The position numbers and the translations under genes were made by a program. Under the pieces are notes generated by a model. That model saw only the letters and a list, made by a program, of their open reading frames with translations. It was not told the DNA's origin and did not search any database. From CAWHYG01 sp963833505 (GTDB taxonomy: Bacteria > Eisenbacteria > RBG-16-71-46 > CAIMUX01), in contig CAWHYG010000007.1 of NCBI GenBank assembly GCA_963833505.1, forward strand, positions 434,001-498,000: 64,000 nucleotides of DNA. Reading direction: 5' to 3'. Shown piece by piece: positions 26,373 to 34,699 of the stretch; the first letter of the stretch is position 1, and the number at the start of each line of letters is the position of its first letter.

Positions 26373-29003
26373 ATGAAGGAGAGCCGACGGGTGAGCTTCC
26401 GCCTCAATCTGATCCTGATCAACCTGGTCGACGCGATTCTCCTGAATCTCGCCGTGGTGGCGGCGCTGGCGTTACGTTTTGACGGCGCCATCCCCGGGCG
26501 TTTCCTGCATTCCTTCGCTCTCAGCCTGCCGGTCTACACGATGGGGATGCTCCTGCTCTTGAACGCCGCCGGGATCAACCGCTCCCTCTGGCGCTACGCC
26601 GGTGTCCCGACCCTTCTGATCCTGGTTCGCACCCTCTCCATCGGGTTCGTCGTCGCCTTCGTGCTCAACTTGATCCCGCGCGTCCATCTCTTTCCCACCA
26701 GTGTCGTTATCCTCTCCTGGATTCTGGCCACCAGCCTGATCCTGGCCAGTCGGCTGGCCTGGAAGATGTTCCGGCACCAGGCCACGGGAGGAGCGCGGCG
26801 CAGCGGGAAGCGGATCCTGATCGTGGGCGCCGGAGACGTTGGCGCGATGCTCGCTCGAGAGCTTCAGCGCGGTGAGGTTCATGCCGGCCATGCCGTGGGA
26901 TTCGTGGATGACGACCCGAATAAGCGCGGGCGCCGGGTCGAGACCCTGGCGGTTCTCGGAACCACCTTCGACATCCCGCAGCTGATCGCCGAGCGGTCCA
27001 TCGCAGAGGTCCTGATCGCGGCGCCTTCCGCTCCGTCCCGCCTGATCCGCGAGGTCGTGCAGATCTGCCAGAACGCTGGGGTGGAATGCCGGACGGTTCC
27101 GGCGCTTTCCGACTACATCACCGGCAAAGGAGCCCTCGGACAGCTCCGAGACGTGCAGATCGAGGACCTCCTCGGCCGGGAGCCGGTTTCCATCGACCTG
27201 GAGGGGATCGCCGAACGGATCGGCGGGCGAACCGTCCTGGTCACCGGCGCCGGAGGTTCCATCGGGTCGGAGCTTTGCCGCCAGCTCGCCCGGTTCCATC
27301 CGGGAACGCTGGTGGCGGTCGATCACTGCGAAAACCGCCTCTGCTATCTCGGCCTCGATCTGAACGAGGCCCATCCCGAGCTCAAGCTCGTCCAGGCGGT
27401 CGGCGACATCCGGGATGAAATCGGGATGCGAAACCTCTTTCGAACTCATCGGCCGGAGATCGTCTTTCATGCGGCCGCCCACAAGCACGTCCACTTCCTC
27501 GAACGGGCGCCGCGCGAGGCGATCCTGAACAACATCCTCGGGACGCGCAATCTGGCGCGGGCCGCGGTCGCCTGCGAGGTCGAGACCTTCGTCTTCATCT
27601 CCACGGACAAGGCGGTGAACCCGTCGAACGTCATGGGGGCGTCCAAGCGCGCCTGCGAGCTTCTTCTTCAGTCCATGGCGGGCGAAGGCGCCACGACCTT
27701 CGTGGCGGTCCGCTTCGGAAACGTCCTGGGCAGCGACGGCAGCGTGATTCCGATCTTCCGCCGGCAGCTCGCGAAGGGCGGGCCGATCACGGTGACGCAT
27801 CCGGAGGTCCGCCGGTACTTCATGACCATTCCGGAAGCGAGCCAGCTCGTCATCCAGGCCGCTCTCTTCGGGACGAGCGGGGACGTCTTCGTGCTGGACA
27901 TGGGGGAGCAGGTCCGGATTCTCGACGTGGCCGAACAGCTCGTGCGCCTTTCCGGCCTGCGCCCGGGCATCGATGTCCCGATCCGCTTCGTGGGCCTGCG
28001 GCCGGGCGAGAAGCTGGAAGAAGAGCTTCTGACGCACTCGGAACGGACGCGCGTGACCGAGCACCGGAAGATCTTCCGTCTCGTGCTCGATCCGGTCGAG
28101 CCGGAGAGCGTGCGCCGGCAGATCGACCACCTGGCCGTGCTCGCCGACGGGTCCGCCGGCGATGAGATCCGCGAGGCTCTGGCGGACCTGGTCACGGAGT
28201 ATCGGGTCCAGGAAGTGGCTCCTTTGCCGCCGGCGGTCGAAGTCGACGCGGTTCTGCCTGCGCCTCCGCCGGTTCGCCGGCTGGTCCCGGTCCGGCATCG
28301 CGACCGCCGGGCCAGGCGGGCCGTCGACGTGCTGATCGCCGGGCCGCTGCTCGCGGCCCTGCTCCCGCTCGCCGGTGTCATGCTGCTCGCCTATTGCGCT
28401 CTCGGGCCAGGCCGGGTTCGGCTGAGGCGCCGCGAACGCGTGGGCACCGACCTGCGATCCGGCAACCGGCGCCTGCAGAGCGGCCGCGTCCCCATCGATC
28501 GGAGATACTCGGATCGCCGGAAGCGGATGCTTTCGGGGCGACCGTTCCTCGCCTGCACGATCGAGTTTCCGCGTCCCGCGGCCAGCGGGGCGCAACGCGC
28601 GCTGGCCGACTTCCTGCGGCGGCGCGGTCTGGATCGCGCCCCGCTGCTCTGGAACGTGCTCCGCGGCGACATGAGTCTGGTCGGTCCCGGCGTCCGGCTT
28701 CCCGGGGAGATCGCTCCTCTGGATGAATGGACAGCGGAATGGTTGTTCGCCCGCCGTCCCGGATTGACCGGTCCGGCCCGGTGCTTTCTCGACCCGGCCG
28801 AGCTGTCGGGCAGGAGGGCGACGCTGTACGACTGCTACTACGCCCGGTACGGCGGCTGGCGGATGGACGTCGAAGTGCTCTGGCGATCGCTGGGGCGCCT
28901 CGTCCGCGGCGAAGAGCCGGGTGAAGAGATCCTGGGGGACGAACGGCTGCTCGCCGTGGGCGGGTCTTCGGCGGGCCGGATCGAGGAAGGAGGGCTCGGG
29001 TGA
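26373..29003 (+). CDS. Fused nucleotide-sugar dehydratase and phosphoglycosyl transferase-like protein
   Basis: An 876-residue membrane protein. Residues 1-130 hold four membrane segments; 148-270 a first Rossmann domain (ILIVGAGDVGAML); 288-590 an extended SDR of the CapD/WbpM/PglF type (VLVTGAGGSIGSEL, STDKAVNPSNVMGASKR with Met in the usual SYK Tyr place), which makes UDP-4-keto-6-deoxy sugars. After a Pro-rich linker (600-645) and a further hydrophobic segment (652-675) comes a bacterial sugar-transferase domain ending in LLWNVLRGDMSLVGPG. The conserved Asp-Glu catalytic pair of monotopic phosphoglycosyl transferases is D754-R755 here, and the KFRSM region is altered (TIEFPRP). Dehydratase activity is well supported; transferase activity is doubtful. 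First gene of the polysaccharide operon. Confidence 0.82.
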   Translation: MKESRRVSFRLNLILINLVDAILLNLAVVAALALRFDGAIPGRFLHSFALSLPVYTMGMLLLLNAAGINRSLWRYAGVPTLLILVRTLSIGFVVAFVLNLIPRVHLFPTSVVILSWILATSLILASRLAWKMFRHQATGGARRSGKRILIVGAGDVGAMLARELQRGEVHAGHAVGFVDDDPNKRGRRVETLAVLGTTFDIPQLIAERSIAEVLIAAPSAPSRLIREVVQICQNAGVECRTVPALSDYITGKGALGQLRDVQIEDLLGREPVSIDLEGIAERIGGRTVLVTGAGGSIGSELCRQLARFHPGTLVAVDHCENRLCYLGLDLNEAHPELKLVQAVGDIRDEIGMRNLFRTHRPEIVFHAAAHKHVHFLERAPREAILNNILGTRNLARAAVACEVETFVFISTDKAVNPSNVMGASKRACELLLQSMAGEGATTFVAVRFGNVLGSDGSVIPIFRRQLAKGGPITVTHPEVRRYFMTIPEASQLVIQAALFGTSGDVFVLDMGEQVRILDVAEQLVRLSGLRPGIDVPIRFVGLRPGEKLEEELLTHSERTRVTEHRKIFRLVLDPVEPESVRRQIDHLAVLADGSAGDEIREALADLVTEYRVQEVAPLPPAVEVDAVLPAPPPVRRLVPVRHRDRRARRAVDVLIAGPLLAALLPLAGVMLLAYCALGPGRVRLRRRERVGTDLRSGNRRLQSGRVPIDRRYSDRRKRMLSGRPFLACTIEFPRPAASGAQRALADFLRRRGLDRAPLLWNVLRGDMSLVGPGVRLPGEIAPLDEWTAEWLFARRPGLTGPARCFLDPAELSGRRATLYDCYYARYGGWRMDVEVLWRSLGRLVRGEEPGEEILGDERLLAVGGSSAGRIEEGGLG

Positions 29004-29971
29004 GATCCATGACACGCTTCGCGGCCGGCCTCTTGATGCTGCTTCTGCTCCCGGCGGCGGCATTCCGGATCTGCGCCGCGGATGAATACGTCCTCGGTTC
29101 CGGGGACGTGATCGCGATCACCGTCTGGGACCACCCCGAGCTCAGCCGCAACGTCTCGATCGCGGAGGACGGCAAGATCAGCGTGCCGCCGCTCGGGGAC
29201 CTACCGGCCGCGGGCAAGACGACCACCGATCTGGCCCGCGATCTCGAGTCGGCGCTCCACACCACCTTGCGTTTGTCCGCTCAGGTCACGGTGTCCGTCG
29301 CGGCGTTCAACAGCCGGGCCGTCTCCGTGGCGGGCCAGGTGGACAAACCGGGCCGCTATGCCTTCGAGACGCTTCCGAACCTGATCGACCTCCTGAGCCT
29401 GGCCGGAGGACTCGGACCCGCCGCCGACCTGTCCCGCGTCCGCATCCTCCGCCGGGACGCCGCCGGAATGCAGACCTTGACGGTCGATCTCTCGAAGGCG
29501 GTGCAGACCGGGGACCTCCGCGACGTTCCGCCGCTCAAGGCGGGAGACGTCATCATCGTGCCCGCCGCGGCGCTCACGGGACCGTCGGGCCAGATCGAAG
29601 CGGCTGCAGCCGGCTCGTCGGTGTTCGTGCTCGGCGAGGTGGCGAGGCCCGGCGCCTATCCTGCGGTGGCCGGCATCGACCTGCTGCAGATTCTCAGCCT
29701 GGCGGGAGGACTCACATCGCACGGCTCGCTGGGAGGCATCAAAGTCGTTTCATCCGGCGGACCCGGGGGACCGTTCGTCGTGAAGGTCGATCTGGAGCAG
29801 GCGATGAGCCAGGGCCGCCCCGGATTCCCGCTTCGTCCGGGCAATGTCGTCCTGGTGCCGGCACAGGGCTCCGGCATCCCCCTTGCGACCTGGACGATGG
29901 TCCAGCAGGTCCTGAGCGTCTCCAGCAACGTCCTCAACCTGGCGGTGGCCCGCAATGTTCTCAAGCAGTGA
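29000..29971 (+). CDS. Wza-type polysaccharide export protein
   Basis: A 323-residue exported protein, GTG start overlapping the previous stop by four bases. A signal peptide (GLLMLLLLPAAAFRICA) is followed by the Poly_export domain opening YVLGSGDVIAITVWDHPELSRNV, GKISVPPLGDL, then two or three SLBB-type units (VSVAGQVDKPGRYAF, VFVLGEVARPGAYPA). Cys at the signal end might be lipidated, but the lipobox is poor (FRICAAD). Such proteins form the outer-membrane channel for polysaccharide and work with the Wzc-type protein encoded next. Confidence 0.85.
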   Translation: MRSMTRFAAGLLMLLLLPAAAFRICAADEYVLGSGDVIAITVWDHPELSRNVSIAEDGKISVPPLGDLPAAGKTTTDLARDLESALHTTLRLSAQVTVSVAAFNSRAVSVAGQVDKPGRYAFETLPNLIDLLSLAGGLGPAADLSRVRILRRDAAGMQTLTVDLSKAVQTGDLRDVPPLKAGDVIIVPAAALTGPSGQIEAAAAGSSVFVLGEVARPGAYPAVAGIDLLQILSLAGGLTSHGSLGGIKVVSSGGPGGPFVVKVDLEQAMSQGRPGFPLRPGNVVLVPAQGSGIPLATWTMVQQVLSVSSNVLNLAVARNVLKQ

Positions 29972-30031
29972 TCGCGGAGCGCCCCGGTTTTCCGGCATGC
30001 CCGGCCCGCGGGCCGGCTTCGGGAGGATCTG

Positions 30032-30517
30032 ATGGAATCGTCCCAATTCACGCGAGAGACCGTCGATCTGAGGTCCTACCTGCAGCTCTTCTGGAGACGC
30101 AAGTGGGTCATCCTCGTTCCCGGACTCTTCGCGGCCGTGACCGCCGCGGTCGTGACCACGCCGAAGATCATGAAGCCGGTCTACGAGTCCTCCAGCACGC
30201 TCATGATCGAGTTTCCCCAGCCGCTGGCCAGGGACCTGGCCTCGCTCGTGGACAACCCCTCCATCGATGAGCAGCTGTCGCGCCTGGAAACCCAGATCCA
30301 GAGCGACGAATTCCTGAAGAAGATCATCGCCAACACCGGGATGCGGAACGACGCCTCGATTCGGACCTGGGTGGGGAAGAACCGCGCCCGGTACCCGGAC
30401 CTCAGCGCGGACGAACTGACCGACCTCAAGCTGATCGAGTATCTCCGCCACATCATCCGGATGAGCCCGGGGGGGAGAAAGGCCGGTCGGCCGGCAACGT
30501 CATCGAGGTGGCGGTGA
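30032..30517 (+). CDS. Wzc-type co-polymerase, N-terminal part (frameshifted)
   Basis: The first 146 or so residues are the Wzz domain start: RETVDLRSYLQLFWRRKWVI, a membrane segment (VILVPGLFAAVTAAVV) and SSTLMIEFPQ. The frame then runs through a tract of seven G (30469-30475) and terminates 15 codons later. With an eighth G, reading continues as PGGEKGRSAGNVIEVAVMDYY straight into the next frame. So this and the following entry are one gene, interrupted by a single-base deletion or by slippage in the G tract. Confidence 0.82.
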   Translation: MESSQFTRETVDLRSYLQLFWRRKWVILVPGLFAAVTAAVVTTPKIMKPVYESSSTLMIEFPQPLARDLASLVDNPSIDEQLSRLETQIQSDEFLKKIIANTGMRNDASIRTWVGKNRARYPDLSADELTDLKLIEYLRHIIRMSPGGRKAGRPATSSRWR

Positions 30518-32280
30518 TGGATTACTATCCCAGCCGCGCCCGCGCTCTGGTGCAGAACATCACCGACGGGATCATCGAAGCCAATCGCAGCGAGGAGCTG
30601 AGCCAGGTCAAGTCCACGGGCGACTTCAGCGCGACCCAGCTGCAGGAGTATCAGGCCAAGCTCCAGGACGCCGAGAATCGGCTGAAGGGGTTCCGGGACA
30701 CGGCGGCGCGGACGCAGGTCGAGCCCAGCGCCGTCACCGATCAGAACGCGCAGGCGGCCCGCGATCTGCGCCAGACGGCGAAGTCCGATGCCGAGGCCGA
30801 AGCGACGGCGGTCGGTTCGGCCGAGCAGGTGCTGCAGGCCCAGGGCGTGCAGCCCGCCGGGCTGGCCTCCGTTCTCGCCGCGCCCGGGCCGGCAACGCTC
30901 GAGGCGGAGGCGAAGCAGCTCGAAGCCGACTACGCGCGGGCGACGCTGATCGAAGGCAGCGCGTCCGGCGCAGGTTCGCAGGGGCTGGCCATCCGGTTGG
31001 CCCGGCAGGTGGATTCGATCGGCGTCGCGGTCAACGCCGAGCTGGGGAAGCGCGACCTTTCGCCCGCGGCCGGGCCGGCCGCTCTCGAGTACCTGCTCGC
31101 GATCACGCGAAGGGATCTGGCCCAGGCCCGTCTGGACACCTACGACGCCCAGCTCGCCAACTACACGGATCGGGCCCAGGCGACCGGTCCACAGGACGAT
31201 CTGACCTACCAGCGCCTGGAGCAGGAGGTCCAAACCTATCGCGACCTCGAGAGCGCCTTCATCAGCCAGCTCACGTCGTCCCAGATCTCCGAGGCTTTCG
31301 GATCCAGCAAGGTCGGCGAGAAGATCACCGTCCTCGAGCCGGCGCAGCATCCGTTCAAGCCGGTCCGCCCGAAGCGGATGCAGATCGTCATCCTCTCGAT
31401 CGTGGCCGGGTTGGCCGTGGGCATGACCGGAGCCATCTTCCTGGAGCAGCACGATCCGTCGTTCCACGACGTGCGCGACATCGAGCGGAACCTCAATCTT
31501 CCCGTCCTCGGGACGATGCCGGGCATGGGCCGGATCGGACGCCTGAGCGAATCGGTGCGCCGCGGAGAGTCCCGGCTTCGGGCGGCGCAGGCCGAACGGG
31601 CCATCCAGGAGTACTTCGCCGGCTCTCCCGGTTATCAGGAGTTCAGGAAGCTGGTGCTGCGGCTGGTCCAGATGAACGGGCAGGAGGCCCGCACGATCCT
31701 GGTGACCAGCGCGCGGCGCGGCGAAGGGAAATCCACGACCGCCTCGTGCCTGGCGCTGGCCCTGGCCCGCGAGCTTCCGCGGGAGCGGGTCATCCTGGCC
31801 GATCTGGACACGCGGAAACCGATCCTGGCGCCGTTTTTCGGGATCGATCGCGACGAGGTCGACGGAATCGTCGCGCCTCTGGAACAGCGGTGGGACGGAG
31901 ACGGACTGGCCGACCTGCCCGTTCCGAACCTGCGCCTGTTCGCAGCTTTGAAGCGGGAAGGCCCGTCGGATGACATCGTGACGGTCGAAAGCGCGCGATG
32001 GCTGCTGGAAAACCTGCGGGCGCGGGCGGACCGGGTGATCATCGATTCACCGCCCAACCTGCCGGTGCCGGACGCGCTCATCCTGGGCCAGTACGTGGAC
32101 GGCGTCATCATGGTCGTGGCCGCCGGGACGACCCCCCGCGAAACGGTCCGCCGGAGCGTCGAGCTTCAGCGGCACTTCCGCGAGAACATCTTCGGGCTGG
32201 TCCTGAACAACCGCCTCGAGGTTCTCCCGTACTACTACCACCCGAGCCATTACGGATATGGATACGCGAAACGCGGCTGA
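30508..32280 (+). CDS. Wzc-type co-polymerase and BY-kinase, C-terminal part
   Basis: Continuation of the same gene after the G-tract frameshift. It contains the periplasmic coiled-coil-forming helices (about 30600-31300), the second membrane segment (IVILSIVAGLAVGMTGAIF), and a cytoplasmic bacterial tyrosine-kinase domain: Walker A SARRGEGKSTTA, Walker A' ILADLDTRKP, Walker B VIIDSPPNLP. It ends with a Tyr cluster (YYYHPSHYGYGY), the usual autophosphorylation tail. In the family, cycles of oligomerisation and phosphorylation control polysaccharide chain export. The exosortase gene starts 23 bases before its stop. Confidence 0.85.
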   Translation: MAVMDYYPSRARALVQNITDGIIEANRSEELSQVKSTGDFSATQLQEYQAKLQDAENRLKGFRDTAARTQVEPSAVTDQNAQAARDLRQTAKSDAEAEATAVGSAEQVLQAQGVQPAGLASVLAAPGPATLEAEAKQLEADYARATLIEGSASGAGSQGLAIRLARQVDSIGVAVNAELGKRDLSPAAGPAALEYLLAITRRDLAQARLDTYDAQLANYTDRAQATGPQDDLTYQRLEQEVQTYRDLESAFISQLTSSQISEAFGSSKVGEKITVLEPAQHPFKPVRPKRMQIVILSIVAGLAVGMTGAIFLEQHDPSFHDVRDIERNLNLPVLGTMPGMGRIGRLSESVRRGESRLRAAQAERAIQEYFAGSPGYQEFRKLVLRLVQMNGQEARTILVTSARRGEGKSTTASCLALALARELPRERVILADLDTRKPILAPFFGIDRDEVDGIVAPLEQRWDGDGLADLPVPNLRLFAALKREGPSDDIVTVESARWLLENLRARADRVIIDSPPNLPVPDALILGQYVDGVIMVVAAGTTPRETVRRSVELQRHFRENIFGLVLNNRLEVLPYYYHPSHYGYGYAKRG

Positions 32281-33148
32281 AACCTGGCCCCGAAGGGACC
32301 TCGGGCCCGGCCGGCCGGCGCTGCCGGGAACGGCGGAGCGCGCCCTCCTCATCGGGTCGGCCGTCCTGACCCTGGCGTTTGTGGCGGTCGCCTACGCGCA
32401 CACCGCCCACAGCCTGGCGCGCGCCTGGATCCACAACTCGAACTACTCGCACGGATTCCTCATCCTGCCGATCGCGCTCTTTCTCGTCTGGAACCAGAGG
32501 AAGTCGCTCGGCCGGATCGAATCGGCGCCTTCCTGGGGCGGCTTCGTTTTTCTTGTACCCGGCATCCTCCTGCAGATCGTCGGAATCCGCGGAGAGGTGA
32601 CGATGTTCCAGGCCTACTCGCTCATCCTGGTGCTGGCCGGGCTGGTCTGGACGTGGTTCGGCCCCCGCATCCTCCGCGCGGTCGCGTTTCCGCTCGTCTT
32701 CCTCGTCTTCGCGGCCCCGACCTTTCCGGTGTTCATGAACCAGATCAGTTTCCGGTTGAAGACGGTGGCCGCCGTCGGTTCGGTCAACGCCGCCCGCGCG
32801 CTCGGCGTGACCGTGAGCCGGCAGGGGATGGATCTGTTGTTCCCGAACGGCAGCATGACGATCGAGGGAGCGTGCAGCGGGCTCAATTCGCTCATCGCGC
32901 TGATGGCTCTGGGGGCGCTTTTCGTGCATCTCGGGCGTGGACCGCTCTGGCGGCGCTTGATCCTCTTCGTGCTCTCCGTGCCGGTGGCGCTGGCCGCCAA
33001 CCTCGTGCGCATTACCTCGCTTTGCGTGTACGCCGGGTTGACCAACACCGAACGCGCCACGGGGCTGTTCCATGACATCGGCGGGTTCGTTCTCTTCGGG
33101 GTGGCTTTGCTCATCCTCTTCAGCGTGAAGAAGGCCCTGCGATGCTGA
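32258..33148 (+). CDS. Exosortase
   Basis: A 296-residue polytopic membrane protein of the exosortase/archaeosortase family. The catalytic trio is visible: C206 in IEGACSGLNSLIAL, R251 in ANLVRITSL and H272 in LFHDIGGFVLF. NSNYSHGFLILPIALFLVW near residue 60 is the typical N-terminal motif. Exosortases cleave PEP-CTERM-type tails and attach proteins to the envelope. The ATG lies within the end of the kinase gene and has no clear SD, so translation may be coupled. No PEP-CTERM protein is encoded in this window. Confidence 0.9.
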   Translation: MDTRNAAETWPRRDLGPGRPALPGTAERALLIGSAVLTLAFVAVAYAHTAHSLARAWIHNSNYSHGFLILPIALFLVWNQRKSLGRIESAPSWGGFVFLVPGILLQIVGIRGEVTMFQAYSLILVLAGLVWTWFGPRILRAVAFPLVFLVFAAPTFPVFMNQISFRLKTVAAVGSVNAARALGVTVSRQGMDLLFPNGSMTIEGACSGLNSLIALMALGALFVHLGRGPLWRRLILFVLSVPVALAANLVRITSLCVYAGLTNTERATGLFHDIGGFVLFGVALLILFSVKKALRC

Positions 33149-33792
33149 AGCGGGGGAGCATCCTGGCCTCGGTCGGGATCCTGGCCCTCCTGGCGGGATA
33201 CGTCGTGGCGTTTCCCTCGCGCAAGATCGCGGTCAGCCGCCTCAGCTCCTGCCCGATGGTCCTGGCGGGACTGACGGGGACGTCGATGAGCCTCAAGCAG
33301 ACGGTGCTCGACGATCTCGATCCGGATGACTACCTCGTCCGCCGCTACGACCGGCCGGACGGAACCCCGATCTGGCTCGTCATCGTCTATTTCCAGAACG
33401 CGAGGATGGGGGCGCACGATCCCGAGACCTGCTACCGGTCCGCGGGATATCGCGTGGACCGCACTCCGGCCGGAGCCCTGTCCACCGATCTGGGTCCTGT
33501 GCCCTACCTGGCCTTCCGGGCGGACAAGGGTTCCCGGCACGAGCTCGTGCGGTGTTTCTGGTACACGGCGGGCCATCAGACCCTGAGCGAGGTGGGAGGC
33601 TGGCGGGATCGCATGTTCTACCAGGGCCTGAAGAGCAACCGCTCGTTCGGAGCCTTCATCCGGGTTTCGACGATCGAGGGGGTTGATCCAGGAAGATCGG
33701 AGGCGGCCATGAACGATTTCATGAGGGACCTGGCGCCGCACCTGCCGGAGTTCTTCCCGGAGGGAAGGTCGCGCGTGGAGGCTGCGCGGTGA
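33142..33792 (+). CDS. epsI: EpsI-family exosortase-associated protein
   Basis: A 216-residue protein overlapping the exosortase by seven bases, with GAAGAAGG upstream. A single membrane segment (ILASVGILALLAGYVVAF) precedes an extracytoplasmic domain containing GAHDPETCYRSAGYRV, the conserved H-x-P-x-x-C signature of EpsI. EpsI is either a separate protein or the C-terminal domain of exosortases and is linked to extracellular polysaccharide production. Adjacency to the exosortase supports the assignment. Confidence 0.85.
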   Translation: MLKRGSILASVGILALLAGYVVAFPSRKIAVSRLSSCPMVLAGLTGTSMSLKQTVLDDLDPDDYLVRRYDRPDGTPIWLVIVYFQNARMGAHDPETCYRSAGYRVDRTPAGALSTDLGPVPYLAFRADKGSRHELVRCFWYTAGHQTLSEVGGWRDRMFYQGLKSNRSFGAFIRVSTIEGVDPGRSEAAMNDFMRDLAPHLPEFFPEGRSRVEAAR

Positions 33793-33841
33793 GCGCGGCG
33801 CGCTTGGGGGTCGGAGCAGGAGACATGGGGGGGATCGCGAG

Positions 33842-34699
33842 ATGATGAATCAGTTGAATCTGACGCTGTGGGCCTGGGTGGAGAGCGCGCGGGGTATCGG
33901 ACGTCGCTTCGTCTGGAGACCGTTCCTGATCCTGGCCGCGATCGAGATGGTCATCCTGCTCGCGTTCACGCAGGCCTGGAGGCCCGTCCTCTCCTGGCTG
34001 ATGATCCCCATGCTCAAGCTGCTCGGGGCCGGCGGCGCGCTGCATTATCCCCAGCTCTATGTCTACCTGCCCGCGTTGTTCGGCCAGGCCAACGTCGTGG
34101 TGGATTGGATCCCGGGAAGCTTCCTCTTCGCCGCCGCCTTTCTGGCCATTCGGAATGCCGCTGTCGGCCAGGACCGCTCGCCCGCGTTCGGCCCGGCGGG
34201 ACGGTCTTTCTTCGCTCTGTTGATCCTCCGCCTGCCCGTGATCGTCCTGGCCCTGGGGATCTACATGGGCCTGCCGCGGCTGGTCGGAGGCGCAGGTCCG
34301 GCGCCACACGGCAACACGCTTCGACTGATCCGTTACGGCACCTTCCTGCTGGGGGAAGCCGTCGAGGCCCTCGTGATCTACGCCCCCCTTCTGCTGCTCA
34401 CGCAAAGAGAGTCGGTCGCCGGGGCCTTCCGCCGGTCCATCGCCCTCGCGGTCCGCAATCCGGTCGCGACGTTCCTGATCGTGCTGGTGCCGAACCTGCT
34501 CCAGCTTCCGATCTCGGCCGGACTGCGCCGGAGCGATCTGATGGTCCGAAGCCTCGCGCCGGAGACGGTCGCGTGGCTGGTCGGCGCCGGGATCGCGGTC
34601 TACGTGCTGGTCAATTACTTCGTCATCGCCTCGGCGGTCCGCGTCTTCGGAGCGCGAGCCCCCGACCTTCGAGGCGGGACGCTGAGGGGGGACGCGTGA
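33842..34699 (+). CDS. Polytopic membrane protein, unknown
   Basis: A 285-residue protein with about six hydrophobic segments (including FLILAAIEMVILLAF, FFALLILRLPVIVLALGIYMGLP, VATFLIVLVPNLLQLPISAG and VAWLVGAGIAVYVLVNYFVIASAV). The architecture resembles DUF4013/GlpQ-membrane-domain-like proteins, but I do not recognise a family. It lies between epsI and the TPR lipoprotein gene, with its stop overlapping the next start (TGATG), so it belongs to the operon. Start could be 33842 or the next ATG 33845. Confidence 0.65.
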   Translation: MMNQLNLTLWAWVESARGIGRRFVWRPFLILAAIEMVILLAFTQAWRPVLSWLMIPMLKLLGAGGALHYPQLYVYLPALFGQANVVVDWIPGSFLFAAAFLAIRNAAVGQDRSPAFGPAGRSFFALLILRLPVIVLALGIYMGLPRLVGGAGPAPHGNTLRLIRYGTFLLGEAVEALVIYAPLLLLTQRESVAGAFRRSIALAVRNPVATFLIVLVPNLLQLPISAGLRRSDLMVRSLAPETVAWLVGAGIAVYVLVNYFVIASAVRVFGARAPDLRGGTLRGDA

